Below are positions 40,234 through 52,300 of a stretch of DNA of 64,000 bases, piece after piece. How positions within the stretch are numbered: position 1 is the first letter of the stretch; the number at the start of each line of letters is the position of its first letter. This DNA comes from Sorangium cellulosum. Its GTDB lineage: Bacteria > Myxococcota_A > Polyangia > Polyangiales > Polyangiaceae. Under the pieces are notes generated by a model that worked only from the letters and a program-made list of their open reading frames with translations, did no database searches and was not told where the DNA came from. Location of the stretch: positions 13,507,501 through 13,571,500 of the forward strand of contig NZ_CP012673.1 of the NCBI RefSeq assembly GCF_002950945.1. Reading direction: 5' to 3'. Position numbers and translations under genes: made by a program.

Positions 40234-41724
40234 ATGCGCGGCCTGGAAGAGATCCCAGGGTTGGAGGTCGGGACCCTGATTGCGGGCAAGTACCGCGTGG
40301 ATCGTTTGCTGGACAAGGGGGCGATGGGCGCGGTGGTCGCGGCGACGCACGTGGAGCTCGGCGAGCTCCGGGCGATCAAGCTGCTGTTGCCGGCCACGGC
40401 CGCGGATCCGGAGATGGGCCGGCGTTTCCTCCGGGAGGCGCGGATCGCGGCGCGGCTCAAGAGCGAGCACGCGGTGCGGGTGCACGACGTCGGTCGGCTC
40501 GACGACGGTCTCCCGTACATGGTGATGGAGTTCCTCGCCGGCCGCGATCTCCGGTCGCTCCGCAAGCAGCTGGGTCCGCTGCCGCTCGACGAGGCGACGC
40601 TCTACGTGATCCAGGCGTGCGACGCGCTGGCGGAGGCGCACGCGCTCGGCCTCGTGCACCGCGACGTCAAGCCGGCGAACCTGTTCCTGACGCACACGCG
40701 TGAGGGCACGCCTTGCATCAAGGTGCTCGACTTCGGCGTCTCCAAGGTGTCGGAGGCGGCGACGCTCGGCGTGGCCGAGATGCGGACGAGCACGGGCCAG
40801 ATGCTCGGGACGCCGCACTACATGCCGCCCGAGCAGATGCGCGGCGAGCGCGACGTCGACGCGCGCGCGGACATCTGGGCGATCGGCTCGGTGCTCTACG
40901 TGTTGCTGACCGGCCGGTACCCGATGCACGCCCGCTCGGTGCAGACGGTCTCGCTCGTGCTCGGGGGCAAGTACGTGCCGCCGCTGCCGTCGAAGGTCCG
41001 CCGCGGTCTCACGCCGGAGATCGACCCGATCATCATGAAGTGCCTCGAGCGGGACCGCGACAAGCGTTACGCCGACGTCGCGGAGCTGGTGCTCGCGCTG
41101 CGTCCGTTCGCGCCGCCGGCGGCGCAGCCGCTCGTGGAGCGCATCCAGGGCATCCTGCACGGGCGCCCGCGCGACTCGCTGGCCGGCCTGCGCCTCAGCC
41201 TGGATTCGCTCGACCTCGCGGCGGACGCCGGCGCGGCGGCGCCGCCGCCGGCTTCGGGCGTGCCGGTCTCGGGCCCGTCGGCCGAGGGCGATCCGACGGA
41301 GCCCGACCCGGGGGCGCGTGTGCGCTCGGTCCCGCCGGCGGCCGCGGCGCCTGGGGCCGGCGCTGGGGCGGCCGCTGCCGGTGCGGCGGGGGCGATGGAT
41401 GCGGTGGCGAGCGAGCTGAGCGAGGCGGTCACGGTGGCCGACCGGTCGCGGGGCCGGCCGCCTTTGCGCGAGCGGCCGCCCGTGATCGAGGAGCCGCCCG
41501 ACTCGGCGACGCTCGTCGACCCGCCGTCGCTCAGCGTATCCTGGTCGGCGTCGCAGCCGCGGCGGTGGCTGTCGCCCGTGAGGGTGGGCCTCTGGCTGGC
41601 GGCGGCGGCGATCGCGGCCATCGCCGCGCTCGTCGTGAGGGGCTCGGCGCCGCCGGCGCCGCCGCCGGATGGGCCGTCACCGCCGACGGGACAAGGGAGC
41701 TCGGTCAGCGCGGCGCCGCCATGA
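40234..41724 (+). CDS. Ser/Thr protein kinase, membrane-anchored
   Basis: 496 residues. Kinase domain at about 17-290 with all key motifs: D-K-G-A-M-G-A-V loop, A-I-K-L-L Lys, H-R-D-V-K-P-A-N at about 143, D-F-G-V-S-K, and a complete P-P-E-Q activation segment. A Pro/Ala-rich linker of about 150 residues leads to a single transmembrane helix at about 448-468 and a short tail, so the kinase faces the cytoplasm. It lacks extracytoplasmic PASTA or other sensor domains. It is the last of the five-gene plus-strand run, ending in the repeat hairpin at 41843-41925. Unlike the preceding kinase it looks fully catalytic. Confidence 0.92.
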   Translation: MRGLEEIPGLEVGTLIAGKYRVDRLLDKGAMGAVVAATHVELGELRAIKLLLPATAADPEMGRRFLREARIAARLKSEHAVRVHDVGRLDDGLPYMVMEFLAGRDLRSLRKQLGPLPLDEATLYVIQACDALAEAHALGLVHRDVKPANLFLTHTREGTPCIKVLDFGVSKVSEAATLGVAEMRTSTGQMLGTPHYMPPEQMRGERDVDARADIWAIGSVLYVLLTGRYPMHARSVQTVSLVLGGKYVPPLPSKVRRGLTPEIDPIIMKCLERDRDKRYADVAELVLALRPFAPPAAQPLVERIQGILHGRPRDSLAGLRLSLDSLDLAADAGAAAPPPASGVPVSGPSAEGDPTEPDPGARVRSVPPAAAAPGAGAGAAAAGAAGAMDAVASELSEAVTVADRSRGRPPLRERPPVIEEPPDSATLVDPPSLSVSWSASQPRRWLSPVRVGLWLAAAAIAAIAALVVRGSAPPAPPPDGPSPPTGQGSSVSAAPP

Positions 41725-41842
41725 CGGCGGAGAGGGCGGCTGCCCGATGGAGGGGAGCTGGCGCGGCGGGCGTGGGGGGACTCGGCGGGGGCGTGGCCGG
41801 GGTGGTGCGGGAATCACCGCAGGAAGCATCGCGGAAGAGTCA

Positions 41843-41925
41843 AACGCCAAGGACGCCAAGAGCGCCAAGAACGCCAAGTTATTGAATTCTCTTGGTGTTC
41901 TTGGCGTTCTTGGCGTCTTGGCGTT
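41843..41925. terminator. long GCCAAG-repeat hairpin between convergent genes
   Basis: Left arm 41843-41878 has four tandem CGCCAAG units; right arm 41891-41925 is the near-perfect reverse complement; the 12-nt loop is TTATTGAATTCT. It lies between the plus-strand kinase and the minus-strand aldo/keto reductase, so it could stop transcription from both sides. No U-tract follows. It may instead be an interspersed palindromic repeat. The rest of 41725-42037 shows no gene. Confidence 0.65.
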
Positions 41926-42037
41926 CACAAAGTGGGCATGTCGAGACATGCCCGGAGACCTGCCAGCGCCGAGCTCCGGGGGCTCTGCCCCGTCTCGGCG
42001 CGAGCGATGATCAAGTCGGTCTCCTGATCGGCGTCCC

Positions 42038-43018
42038 TCACTGGTACCCGACGATCCGGTGGGGGACGTAGGGCTCCTCGAGCAAGGCGACCTCCTCGGC
42101 GCTCAGCTTGACCGACAGCGCGGCCACGGCGTCGTCCAGGTGGGAGCTCCTGGTCGCGCCGACGATCGGCGCCGTGACGGGGGCCTTCTGGAGAAGCCAG
42201 GCCAGGCCGATCTGCGCCCGGGGGACACCGCGGCGGGCGGCAAGGTCGGCCAGCCGCTCGACGATGGGTCGGTCGGCATCGGCGGACGCGTCGTACTTCT
42301 GGTGGAGCACCTGGTCGCTCCGTTCTCGGGCGGTCGTCTCGCTCCAGTCGCGGGTCAGCCGTCCGCCCGCGAGCGGGCTGTAGGGGATGACGCCGATCCC
42401 CTCCTCCTGGCACAGGGGCAGCATCTCCCGCTCCTCCTCCCGGTAGATCAGGTTGAGGTGGTTCTGCATCGAGACGAACCGGGTCCAGCCGTGGCGGTCG
42501 GCGGCGTTCAGCGCCTTGAGGAACTGATAGGCCCGCATGGCCGAGGCGCCGAGATAGCGGACCTTGCCGGCCCTCACGACGTCGTGGAGGGCTTCCATGG
42601 TCTCTTCGATGGGTGTGCCGTAATCCCAGCGGTGGATCTGGTAGAGATCGATGTAGTCGGTCCCGAGCCGCTTGAGGCTCCTGTCCACCTCGCTGAGGAT
42701 GGCCTTGCGGGACAAGCCGGCGCCGTTGGGGCCTTCGTGCATCCGGCCGTGGACCTTGGTGGCCAGTACGATCTGGTCACGGCGGGCCAGGTCCTTCAGG
42801 GCCCGACCGACAAATTCCTCGCTGGTGCCGGCGCTGTAGACGTTGGCGGTGTCGAAGAAGTTGATCCCCAGGTCGAGGGCCTGGCGGATCACCTTCCGGG
42901 ATTCTTCTTCGCTGAGGACCCATTGGTGGAACCCCGGCTGGGGAACGCCGAAGCCCATGCAGCCCAGGCAGATCCTCGACACATCCAGTCCGGTCCGGCC
43001 CAGTTTGACGTACTCCAT
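42038..43018 (-). CDS. aldo/keto reductase
   Basis: 326 residues, the full family length. The catalytic tetrad is visible: D56 in F-F-D-T-A, Y61 in V-Y-S, K88 in A-T-K-V-H and H129 in Q-I-H-R-W-D. The N-terminus M-E-Y-V-K-L-G-R-T-G-L-D-V-S and the C-terminal I-V-G-A-T-R-S NADP-binding segment are typical of the YhdN/tas-like oxidoreductases. GAGGAGG precedes the ATG. It reduces aldehydes or ketones with NADPH in the cytoplasm; the substrate is unknown. It is transcribed away from the Rhs gene and converges on the kinase. Confidence 0.93.
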   Translation of the reverse strand: MEYVKLGRTGLDVSRICLGCMGFGVPQPGFHQWVLSEEESRKVIRQALDLGINFFDTANVYSAGTSEEFVGRALKDLARRDQIVLATKVHGRMHEGPNGAGLSRKAILSEVDRSLKRLGTDYIDLYQIHRWDYGTPIEETMEALHDVVRAGKVRYLGASAMRAYQFLKALNAADRHGWTRFVSMQNHLNLIYREEEREMLPLCQEEGIGVIPYSPLAGGRLTRDWSETTARERSDQVLHQKYDASADADRPIVERLADLAARRGVPRAQIGLAWLLQKAPVTAPIVGATRSSHLDDAVAALSVKLSAEEVALLEEPYVPHRIVGYQ

Positions 43019-43327
43019 AGGAATCCTCCTCAGGGCAGTCTACCACGGTTCGGGACGAGGGCTTCCGGCAAGGGGCCGCGCGCCCGCGCCCGGCCCGCTC
43101 GCGATCGGCGTCGAGCTTGTCGATGTAACAAGCGAAGCGCCGCGCCTCGTGATCTGCGGGCAGCTCACAGCCTGTCTGTCGCCGACAAGCGGTCTTCGGC
43201 GAATCGCGACGGGCCTGGTGACGCTTCATCCCGTGATGCGCGACGTTATCGTGCTTGCCCGTTCGCGATCGTTGCAATCGCTCCCGGACCATGGTTTTGC
43301 TGCGCCGCACAATCGGGGAGATATACG
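43019..43327. promoter_or_regulatory. divergent intergenic region before the secreted Rhs gene
   Basis: 309 bp without a gene, holding the ribosome sites of both flanking genes (GAGGAGG for the reductase; GGGGAG 7 nt before the ATG at 43328). A small inverted repeat CTTGT-N7-ACAAG occurs near 43117. No promoter consensus could be assigned. Confidence 0.4.
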
Positions 43328-46300
43328 ATGAGATCGAGCTGGTCGAAGTGGCCGTGGCGATCGTGCGTGGGCTGCCTTCTGGTGCTCATGGTGGCGAGCT
43401 TTCCGCTCGGCGCGTGGGCTCGGGACACGGCATTGGTGCATCGGGTGGGCGAATCCGTTCGCGCTCGGGCCGCCGGCGCTCGCGATGGCATCGAGCTCAA
43501 GAGGGCACAAGGCGAAGGCGCTGCGGTGATCGCGGCGCCGGGTGACGCAGCGGGCAGCCCGCAGAGCCCCGGCGTGGTCCCGAGCCCCGCCCTGCCGGCG
43601 GACGTGCGCGCGGACGGCGGCGGCGCGGGAGCGGATCCGTGGGTTCTATTCGACGGCCGCGGCGATACGGGGCTCCGCAGCGAGACCGGCGAGAACGTGC
43701 GTGTCCGGGTCTCGTTCCCTCGTGCGACGCCGCTCGATGCCCTGGCGCTGTACGGGGGCGCCGGCGGCGCGCTGACGATCTTCACGGAGGACGGCGGCCA
43801 GGTGCGGGAGGTGGCCGGTCTGGCCGACGTGCCACCCCGGGACACGACGGAGCGCTGGTCGAGGTTTCCCCTGGGAATCACGGCGCAGCACGTCGTGCGA
43901 CGGCGAGGTCGAGATCTCGCCCGGCGCCGGGGTGAAGGCGCTGCGCTTCGACCTGAACGACCTTCTTCCGGGCTGGCACCGGTTCGAGCTTCCAGGCGAG
44001 CCGGCATGGCCGGAGACCGCTTCGGTGCGGATCCTGCCAACGCAGGGGGGCCGCGCCGAGGTGTCGGACGTCGCCGTGGTGGCGAGCCGCCCGCCCGCCG
44101 CTCCAGGCCGGATCGCGCTCAGCACGCCGCTGCACGGCGATTGCCTCGACAGGAGGGCGTACGTGCGCGGGTTCGTGGATCCGGGAGGCGGCAGCGTCGC
44201 GCGAGCGCAGCTCTTCGCCGACGCAAAGGCGGTCGAGCTCGGGGACGATGGCAGCTTCGAGCTCACCTTGGCCGAGCCCGAGGGAGCGAGTCAGCGGCCG
44301 TGGAAGGCGCGCCTCGAGGCGCGGTTGGAGGACGGCTCGCGGCTCGAGCGAGAGGTGGAGCTCGGTCCGTGCGTCGAAGGCGCCGTCGCGAGCGCCGCGT
44401 CGAGCGGCGTCGTCGTGGACGAGGGGGCCCCTTTTGGCGCGGTGGTGAGGCCCGATGAGGGCGCGGTGCTCTCGTTTGCGGGCGCCAGGCTCGATATCCC
44501 CGCGGGGGCGCTGGCGGAGGCGACGCGCATCACGATCCGGCCGCTGATGCCCGTCCAGGTGCATCCGATGGGACGGGCCATGCGCAACGTGACGCCCGAG
44601 GGGCGCGCGTTCCGCTTTGGCCCGCACGGGCTCAAGTTCCAGAAGCCGGTCAAGCTCACGTTGCCGGTCGACGCCGCGGCCATCCCGAGCGGCGCCAGCG
44701 AGCGAGAGGTCTTCGGCTTCTACTTCGACGAGACCGTCAATCAGTGGACGAAGCTGGGGCGGCTGGATGAGGGCCGAGGCCGCGAGCTCACGAGCTTGAC
44801 CGATCACTTCACCGACTTCGTCAACGCGACGGTCGCCATGCCGGACCAGCCGGGGGCACAGTCGTTCGATCCGAACTCGATGAAGGGCATCGCGCTCGCG
44901 GGCCCGTCGGCCGGCGTGTCGCTGATCGAGCCGCCGGATCCCAATAACATGGGCACGGCGCGGCTGTCGTTCCCGATCGAGGTGCCGCCGGGCCGGCAGG
45001 GCATCGAGCCGGAGCTGGCGGTCACGTACGAGAGCGAGCTGGGAAATGGCTGGCTCGGCGTCGGGTGGGACCTGCGTCTCTCGGCGATCGAGATCGACAC
45101 GCGGTTCGGCGTCCCACGTTACACCGGCGACGAGCTCTACGCGCTCGATGGCCAGATGCTCAGGACGATACCGGGCCAGCCGGGCCGGTACGAGCGGCGC
45201 GTGGAGGGCGCGTTCGACCGGATCGAGCGGGTCGGGACCGATCCGAAGAACCATCACTGGGTCGTCACGGACAAGCACGGCACCCGGTATACCTACGGCC
45301 AGAGCGCGGGCGCGCGCCTCGCGGACCCGTCCGGCGCGGCCGGCACCTTCCGCTGGGGACTCGAGCTGGTGGAGGACACCTTCGGCAACCGGATGCGCGT
45401 CGCTTACTTCAAGGACGCTCCCGACGGCGCGGGCTGGGTGCAGCTCTATCCGGCGCGGATCGACTACACCGAGCACACGACCGGCTTGCCTGCCGCTCAC
45501 TACCACGTGGACTTCATCCTGGACGACGGCGCGCAGCGGAGAGACGTCCTCAGCTCGGCCCGCGCGGGCTTCGAGGTGCGGACGATGAGGCGGCTCGAGC
45601 GGATCGACGTGACCATGGGCCAGGTGCCCGGGGCCGAGGAGGTCATCCGCAGCTATCACTTCACCTACGGCGAGCCGGACGCGCGGCACTACCACAAGTC
45701 GCTCCTCAAGAGCATCGCTGTTCATGGGAACGGCAATGCGGAGCAGCTCTACGAGCACACGTTCGACTATTTCGGCCTCGAGCAGCAGGACGGCAAGCTC
45801 CAGGTCTTCTCGACGCCGGTCGCGTGGAGCCGCCCTGGAGAGGGGCGCGACGGGCTCGGGGCGACGAGCTCCATCGAAGGAGGATTCAGCGCGTTCGTGG
45901 GGGCGGGCCCCCCGGTCTGCGATCCACATGGCGGCCTGGGCGTCGGGGTGTCGTTCGGCGTGGACGAGGAGCAGGTCGCCTTCGGCGACATCAACGGCGA
46001 CGGGCTCCCCGACTTCGTGGGGAGCAACGGCGTCTGGCTGAACGCGCTGCCGGATCGGGCGAGCCATAACGTGTTCTCGCCCGAGAGCGCCGGCAGCACA
46101 CACCAGATCACGGCCAGCCTTCAGGGGGCGATCCACTGGTTCCAGGAGCTCGGGGGCGCGGGCAAGAACGTCGCGTTCAGCACCGCGACGGCGCAGCGCG
46201 TGCTGCTCGACCTCAACGGAGACGGCTTCCCGGAGCTCGTCGATCAGGGCGGGGCGACGCTGAACCCGAACAACACGCGGCTCGGGTCGGGCGCGCGCAG

Positions 46301-49300
46301 CGCCGGCGTGACGATCGACGAGGACTTCAGCGATCCGGAGCAGGTCGAGGAGCTCGGCGCGGCGTTCTACCGGACGAGCCCGCTGGTGCGATGGACGCCG
46401 AACGTCGCCGGGATCGTCGTCATCGAGGGCGGCGTGTCGCTGGCCGGGGGCGGCGTCGGGGACGGGGTGACGGCCTCGATCACGAAGACGGTCGCCGCCC
46501 CGTCTCCCACCGATCCGGCGCGCCGCACGCAAGAGCTCCTATGGCGGAGAGACATCGCGCCGGGGGATCGGGCGTGTGTCCCCGAGGGCGAGCGCGGGTG
46601 CGGGCGCGGCGTCACGGTCCAGGTTCGCCAGGGGGATGCGATCTACTTCCGGGTCGATCCGAAGGACGATATCGAGGGCGACAGCACGCGGTGGAGCCCG
46701 CTCATCCAGTACACGCACCGTTGCCGAGCGCTGACGTGCACGCCGCTGACGCCGGGTGAGCTCCGCGAGGTGGACGTGCTCCGCCGGCCGCTGTTCGCGT
46801 ACTCGTTCTCGAAGGACTTCTCGGTGCTCGACCGGGACGTGCCGGGCTGGACGGCGAGCGCCGACGGTCAGGTCGAGGTGAACGCGCGGTTCGTCCGCGA
46901 TCGCGCGCAGGATACGTTCGAGGTGCGGCTCGTGCGCCGGGACGTCGACTCGGGGGAGAGGGTGGAGCTTCACCGGACGACGGTGTCGGGAGGTGAGCTG
47001 AGCACCGAGATCGCGTGGCCGGTGTCGGTGCTGCAGGGGGATATCCTGTTCCTGTACGCCGAGCTCAGCGCCGGCGAGATCGATCCCGCACGCGTCGAGT
47101 ATGAGGCCTTCGCCCGCTACACGGAGGTCTGTGGGCACGACGCGGAGGCGGCGAATTGCCGGGCGGTGGGGGAGTGCGCGCCGAGGCCGGGCGCGCCCTC
47201 TGGAACGAGGATGTGTGCGCTTGCGGTGTTGCCGGGCGACGGCGGGCCGGTGAGTGTGCCCGAGGCGGCGATCGTGGCGCCGGTGCAGCTGAGCGACAGC
47301 GGGATGGGGGGCGCTGCGCTGGGCCTGAGGCGGCTCAGGCTGCCCGAGAGCGGCACGGTGACCCTGCGCGGCGACGTCTCCAAGGACGAGACGGCGGGTC
47401 CGGTGAGCCTGCGCGTCGATCGCGGGAGCGAGCGGCTGTTCCGGGAGCTGCTCGGCGTGGCCGCGATCGCGCCGGCGCAGAGCATCCCCGGGGCGGGTGA
47501 GGTCGTGACGTTTTCGGTGGTGGCGGGCGACGAGCTCGCCTTCAGCAAATTCTTCGAGAGCGCAGAGGATGTGGACACCGCGCTGCCGGATCCCGGAGCC
47601 GCGGTGTCGTGGCTGCCGCAGCTCGTGTACGGCGGGACGGGCACGGTGCTCGACGTGCCGTTCGTGAATACCGGGGTGATCCCCGACGGGGAGCTGGACG
47701 CCCGCATGGTGGGCGGGCTCCGGGGCTTCAGCTACGGGGAATGGACGACGGAGTATCCGTTCGACGAGTCCCTCTTCGACAAGAAGCCGGACGAAGGCAA
47801 GCCGCCGTTCTTCACGCGCGTGGAGCCGCACTGGGAGGGGTACCACGCGCCGTGGTCGCCGGAGGACGCCGGTTTCCCGCTGGTGAGCAGCGTGAGCGAG
47901 CCTGTGTTTCGCGGCTCGGGCGCGGACATGTACATCGCGCGCGGGAAGATGAAGCCGTCGCGGGTGGGTGGCGTCCGGCCGGAGGACATGGCGAACGTGC
48001 CTGGGCTGCGCAAGAGCCAGAGCACCTCGGTAGCGGACGACGTCGCGTTCATCGGGTCGTTCCAGGTGACGACCGGGACCACGGCGTCGAAGCTGGAGCT
48101 CGTCGACATGAACGGCGACCGGCGGCCGGACGCGGTGACCGAGGGCCGCGTACGCGTGCAGACGTGCGGCGGCGGCCGCTGCGATGGGCAGCAGCCGGGG
48201 CAGTATGGAGAGCTGACGATCGACGGCGCGGGGGACTTCCGCGAGCTCGAGAGCGCGAGCGCGCGGTTCGGCTTCGGGTTCGGCTCGGCGGCGTCGGCCA
48301 TCGCCGACAAGATCAAGGCGAGCGGGAAGACCAAGGCGGTGCTCAGCGTGGTGCCCTCGCTCGGCAAGAGCTGGGGCACGTCGCAGACGACGCGCGATCT
48401 CCTGGACGTCAACGGCGATGGGCTGCCGGACAAGGTGAGGAGTGAAGGAGGGGTGCTGTACGCGCGGCTGAACCTCGGATACCGGTTCGGGGAAGAGCGC
48501 GCGTGGGCGGTGCTCAGCCCGGGCGAGGATCCTTTCGCGCCGCTGCCGGAGGTGGAAGGGGACCCGCTGACGGCGCTCTCGCGGGTGTGGTCGGCGGCGC
48601 AGCTCGCGTCGGTGCGCGTGCAGGACAACACGACGAACAGCCTGCAGGTGGGGTACGCGGGGATCGGCGGCGGGATCGCCCACACGGTGAGCCGGACGCT
48701 GGCGGATTTCGTGGATCTGAACGGCGACGGGCTGGCCGACCGGGTGATCAAGCAGCCCGGACAGGACTACTACCGGGTGCGGCTGAACCTCGGCGGCGGG
48801 TTCGGGCCGGAGGAGAGGTGGAGCGCGCCGGCGGCGAGCGCCGGGCTGCCGTGGGGGGTGCAGCTGGAGAAGGAGTTCACGAGGGAGATCAACGGCAGCA
48901 ACGACGCGCTGTCGTTCTCGGAGACGACGGCGTTCAGCGCGGGCTACGGCGTGCCGATCAAGGTCACGACGCCGTACGTGTGCGTCGTGATCGAGATCGC
49001 GGCGCAGCTCGGGTTGAGCGACGGGCGGAGCGAGCTCGGGTGGGACGACCTGGACGGCGACGGGACTGTCGATCACGTGTTGAAGCTGAGCGACGGGATG
49101 ATGCGGCCGAGTGATCCCGCGCTGCGGGCGAGGCTGAACCTGACGGGCAAGACGAACCGGCTGTCGCGGGTGGTGCGGCCGCTTGGCGGCAGCGTCGCGC
49201 TGGACTATGCGCGGGAAGGGAACAAGGTGGCGTACGGGAGCGGCCCGAGCGAGCTCAACGTCGATATGCCCGGCGGCAAGTGGGTGCTGTCGCGGGTCGA

Positions 49301-52300
49301 GGTCGACGACGGGATGGGCACGCCGGCGTACGTGCACACGTTCGATTATCACCAGAGCGGCTTCTACGACCGCGCGGAGCGGGAGGACTACGGCTTCGCG
49401 CAGGTGACGGCGACGCGCGAAGACGGGTCGCAGAGCGTCACGTGGTACCACAACCAGGACTATTACCGGCGCGGGCTGGTGAGGGAGGTGATCGAGCGGG
49501 ATGCGGAGGGGCGGCTGTTCAGCCGCCGGCAGATCGTTTACCGCGAGCCCGGGGTGCAGCCGGCGGTGACGGGGGCGTTCTTCCCGGCGGAGGAGCTGAG
49601 GACGACGTCGTGGTACGAGGGGAAGACGACGGACCCGGGCGCGCCGGGGAAACAGACGAGCGAAGAGCGCGACTGGGACGAGCTCGGCAATCTGATCGGG
49701 CTGAAGGAGCACGGGGAGCCGGGCACGCTGGAGGATGACCTCACGTACACCGTGCACCATGTGGTGTACGGCGGGCCGTACATCGTGCGCGCGGACGGCA
49801 TCGAGGCGCGCGACAGCGCGGGCAGGCTGCTGCGCGAGCGCACGGCGAGCTTCGATGAGGTGACCGGAGCGGTCGAGTCTGTCACGAACACGGTGATCGG
49901 GGGCAAGGACCCGGAGACGGGTGTCCCGTACACCGGTGAAGAATCGACGAACCCGACCTGGCATTTCACGTACGACGCGTACGGCAACCTGCAGAGGACG
50001 ATCGAGCCGCGCGGGTATACGATCGAGTACGCATACGAGGACGTCACGGAGACGCACCTCGAGCGGGTGGAGGACTCGTTCGGGTACGTCTCGGAGTCCT
50101 CGACGGACTACCGCTACGGCGAGGTCAGCGCGGTCACCGATGTCAACGGTCACGAGACGCACTACGACCGTGACGCGTTCGGTCGGCTGACGGCGGTGTT
50201 CGGGCCGAACGATCCGCCGGCGGCCGCCGAGCCGACGATCGCGTTCGAGTACGGGCTTCAGCCGGGGTCGAGCGCCGCGGTGCCGGCGTGGGCGCGGACG
50301 CGGCACAAGGACGTGCTGCACCCGGGGGATCCAGTCGACACGGTCACGTTCGTCGATGGGCTCGACCGGGTGATCCAGACGAAGAAGGACCTGGAGAAGG
50401 ACCAAGGGCCGGACGCCGAGCCGCTCGTGGGGATGACGGTGAGCGGGAAGGTGATCTTCGATGAGCGCGGGCGCGTCGCGGAGCAGGGACAGCCGGTCTT
50501 CGACACGGGCGAGGCGACGGCGTTCGTGGAGGTGCCGCTGAAGCACCCGACGGTGTTCGGGTACGATGTGCTCTCGCGTGTCGTGGAGACCCGGGAGCCG
50601 GACGACGAGCACGGGGAGGTGGTGACCACGACGAGCTACGATATCGAGGAGCTCGACGGCGCGGCGTGGTTCGTGGCGACGGAGATCGACCCGACCGGGA
50701 AGGTGAGGAAGGCGTACCAGGACGTGGACAACGCGATCGTGGCGGTTGAGGAGCGCAACCGGCTGCACGGAGCGGAGACGTGGACGACGCTGGTGACGCG
50801 GTACGGGTACAACGCCGTTGACGAGCTCGTCTGGGTGAAGGATCCGCTCGATCACGAGACCACGGCCGAGTACGACACGGCAGGGCGGATGGTGGCGCTC
50901 ACGAGCCCGGACATGGGGCGCACGGAGTGGCGCTACGATCGCTCCGGCAATGTCGGGGCGCGGCAGACGGCGAAGCTCGCCGCGGAGGCGGCGACCAAGC
51001 TGATCCGGTACGACTACGAGCACAATCGGCTCGAGCGGGTGGACTACCCGGACTCGACGGACGTGACGTATGTGTACGGCGAGCCGGACGAGGCGGGGGA
51101 CGGGCAGGGGAACCGCGCCGGACGTCTGGTGGAGGAGCGGAGCGAGGCGGGGAAGAGGACGTTCTCGTACGACCGGCTCGGGAACGTGGCGAAGCTGACG
51201 ACGGAGTTCCAGCGGATGCGCGAGCCGCACCGGGGGCCGTACGAGGCGACGATGGAGTACACGTTCGACTCGTTCGGACGGCTGCTGTCGATGAAGTTCC
51301 CTGGTTCCGGGGCGGAGGTGGTGACGTACGGCTACGACCGAGGGGGCCTGGTCCGTTCGGCGGTGGGAACGAACACGCAGATCAACCCGGAGCACCCGGA
51401 CGAGCCGGCGGTGACGCAGTACCTGCGGCACATCGGGTACGACGAGCTCGAGCAGCGGGTGCGGGTGGTGCACGGCAACGGGATCGCGACGTCGTACAGG
51501 TACTACGAGAAGTCGCGGCGGCTGGAGCAGATCAACGCGGAGCACCGGGATCGGTTCCTCGTGGAGCGAGGGCTGCCAGCGAGGCCGTTCCAGCGGATGC
51601 GGTATCACTACGACGCGGCCGGCAACCTGGCGCAGGTGCGGAACGAGGCGCCGTACGACCAGGAGATGCCGGGCTCGGTGCTGGTCGGACCGACGACGCA
51701 CGAGTACGGGTACGACGACCTGCACCAGCTGGTCTCGGCGCGCGGGACATACCAGGACCGGAAGGACTGGCACTACCAGTACCGGCTGTCGTTCGACTAC
51801 AACGAGATAGGCAACATCCTGACCAAGGACCAGGCCAGCTATAGGTTCGAGCGGGACGGGCTCGAGCCGGACGGGAGCATCCGATGGCGCGAGGGGCACG
51901 CCACCCGGGAGCAGACGTACCGCTCGGTGTACCAGTACACCGGCCCGCAGCCGCATGCGCCCACGCGCATCGAGGAGCAGCTCGTGGCGGAGTCGCGGAC
52001 GTGGCCGCGGGTGATGAGCTACGACGGCAGCGGCAACCAGACGGGCTGGGTTTACGACGGCTCGCAGAGGCGCACGACGGAGTGGAACGAGGAGAACCGT
52101 GTCACCAGGGTTGCGCAGAACGGCCAGGAGCTGTCGCGCATGCTGTACGACGGCGACGGCGAGCGGCGCGTGCACTTCCACCACGTCAGCGGCGAGGAGG
52201 AGACGGCGTACCACGACCAGCACCTGACGCTGCGGGACGGGCGGTTCATCACCAAGCACATCTACGCGGGGCAGACGCGGATCGCGAGCAAGATGGATCC

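Noticed and set aside
43932..43934. GTG at 43932 as the true start of the secreted Rhs gene
   Set aside because: No ribosome site precedes it, and the same frame upstream continues sensible protein sequence to the frameshift point after a clear signal peptide in the neighbouring frame.
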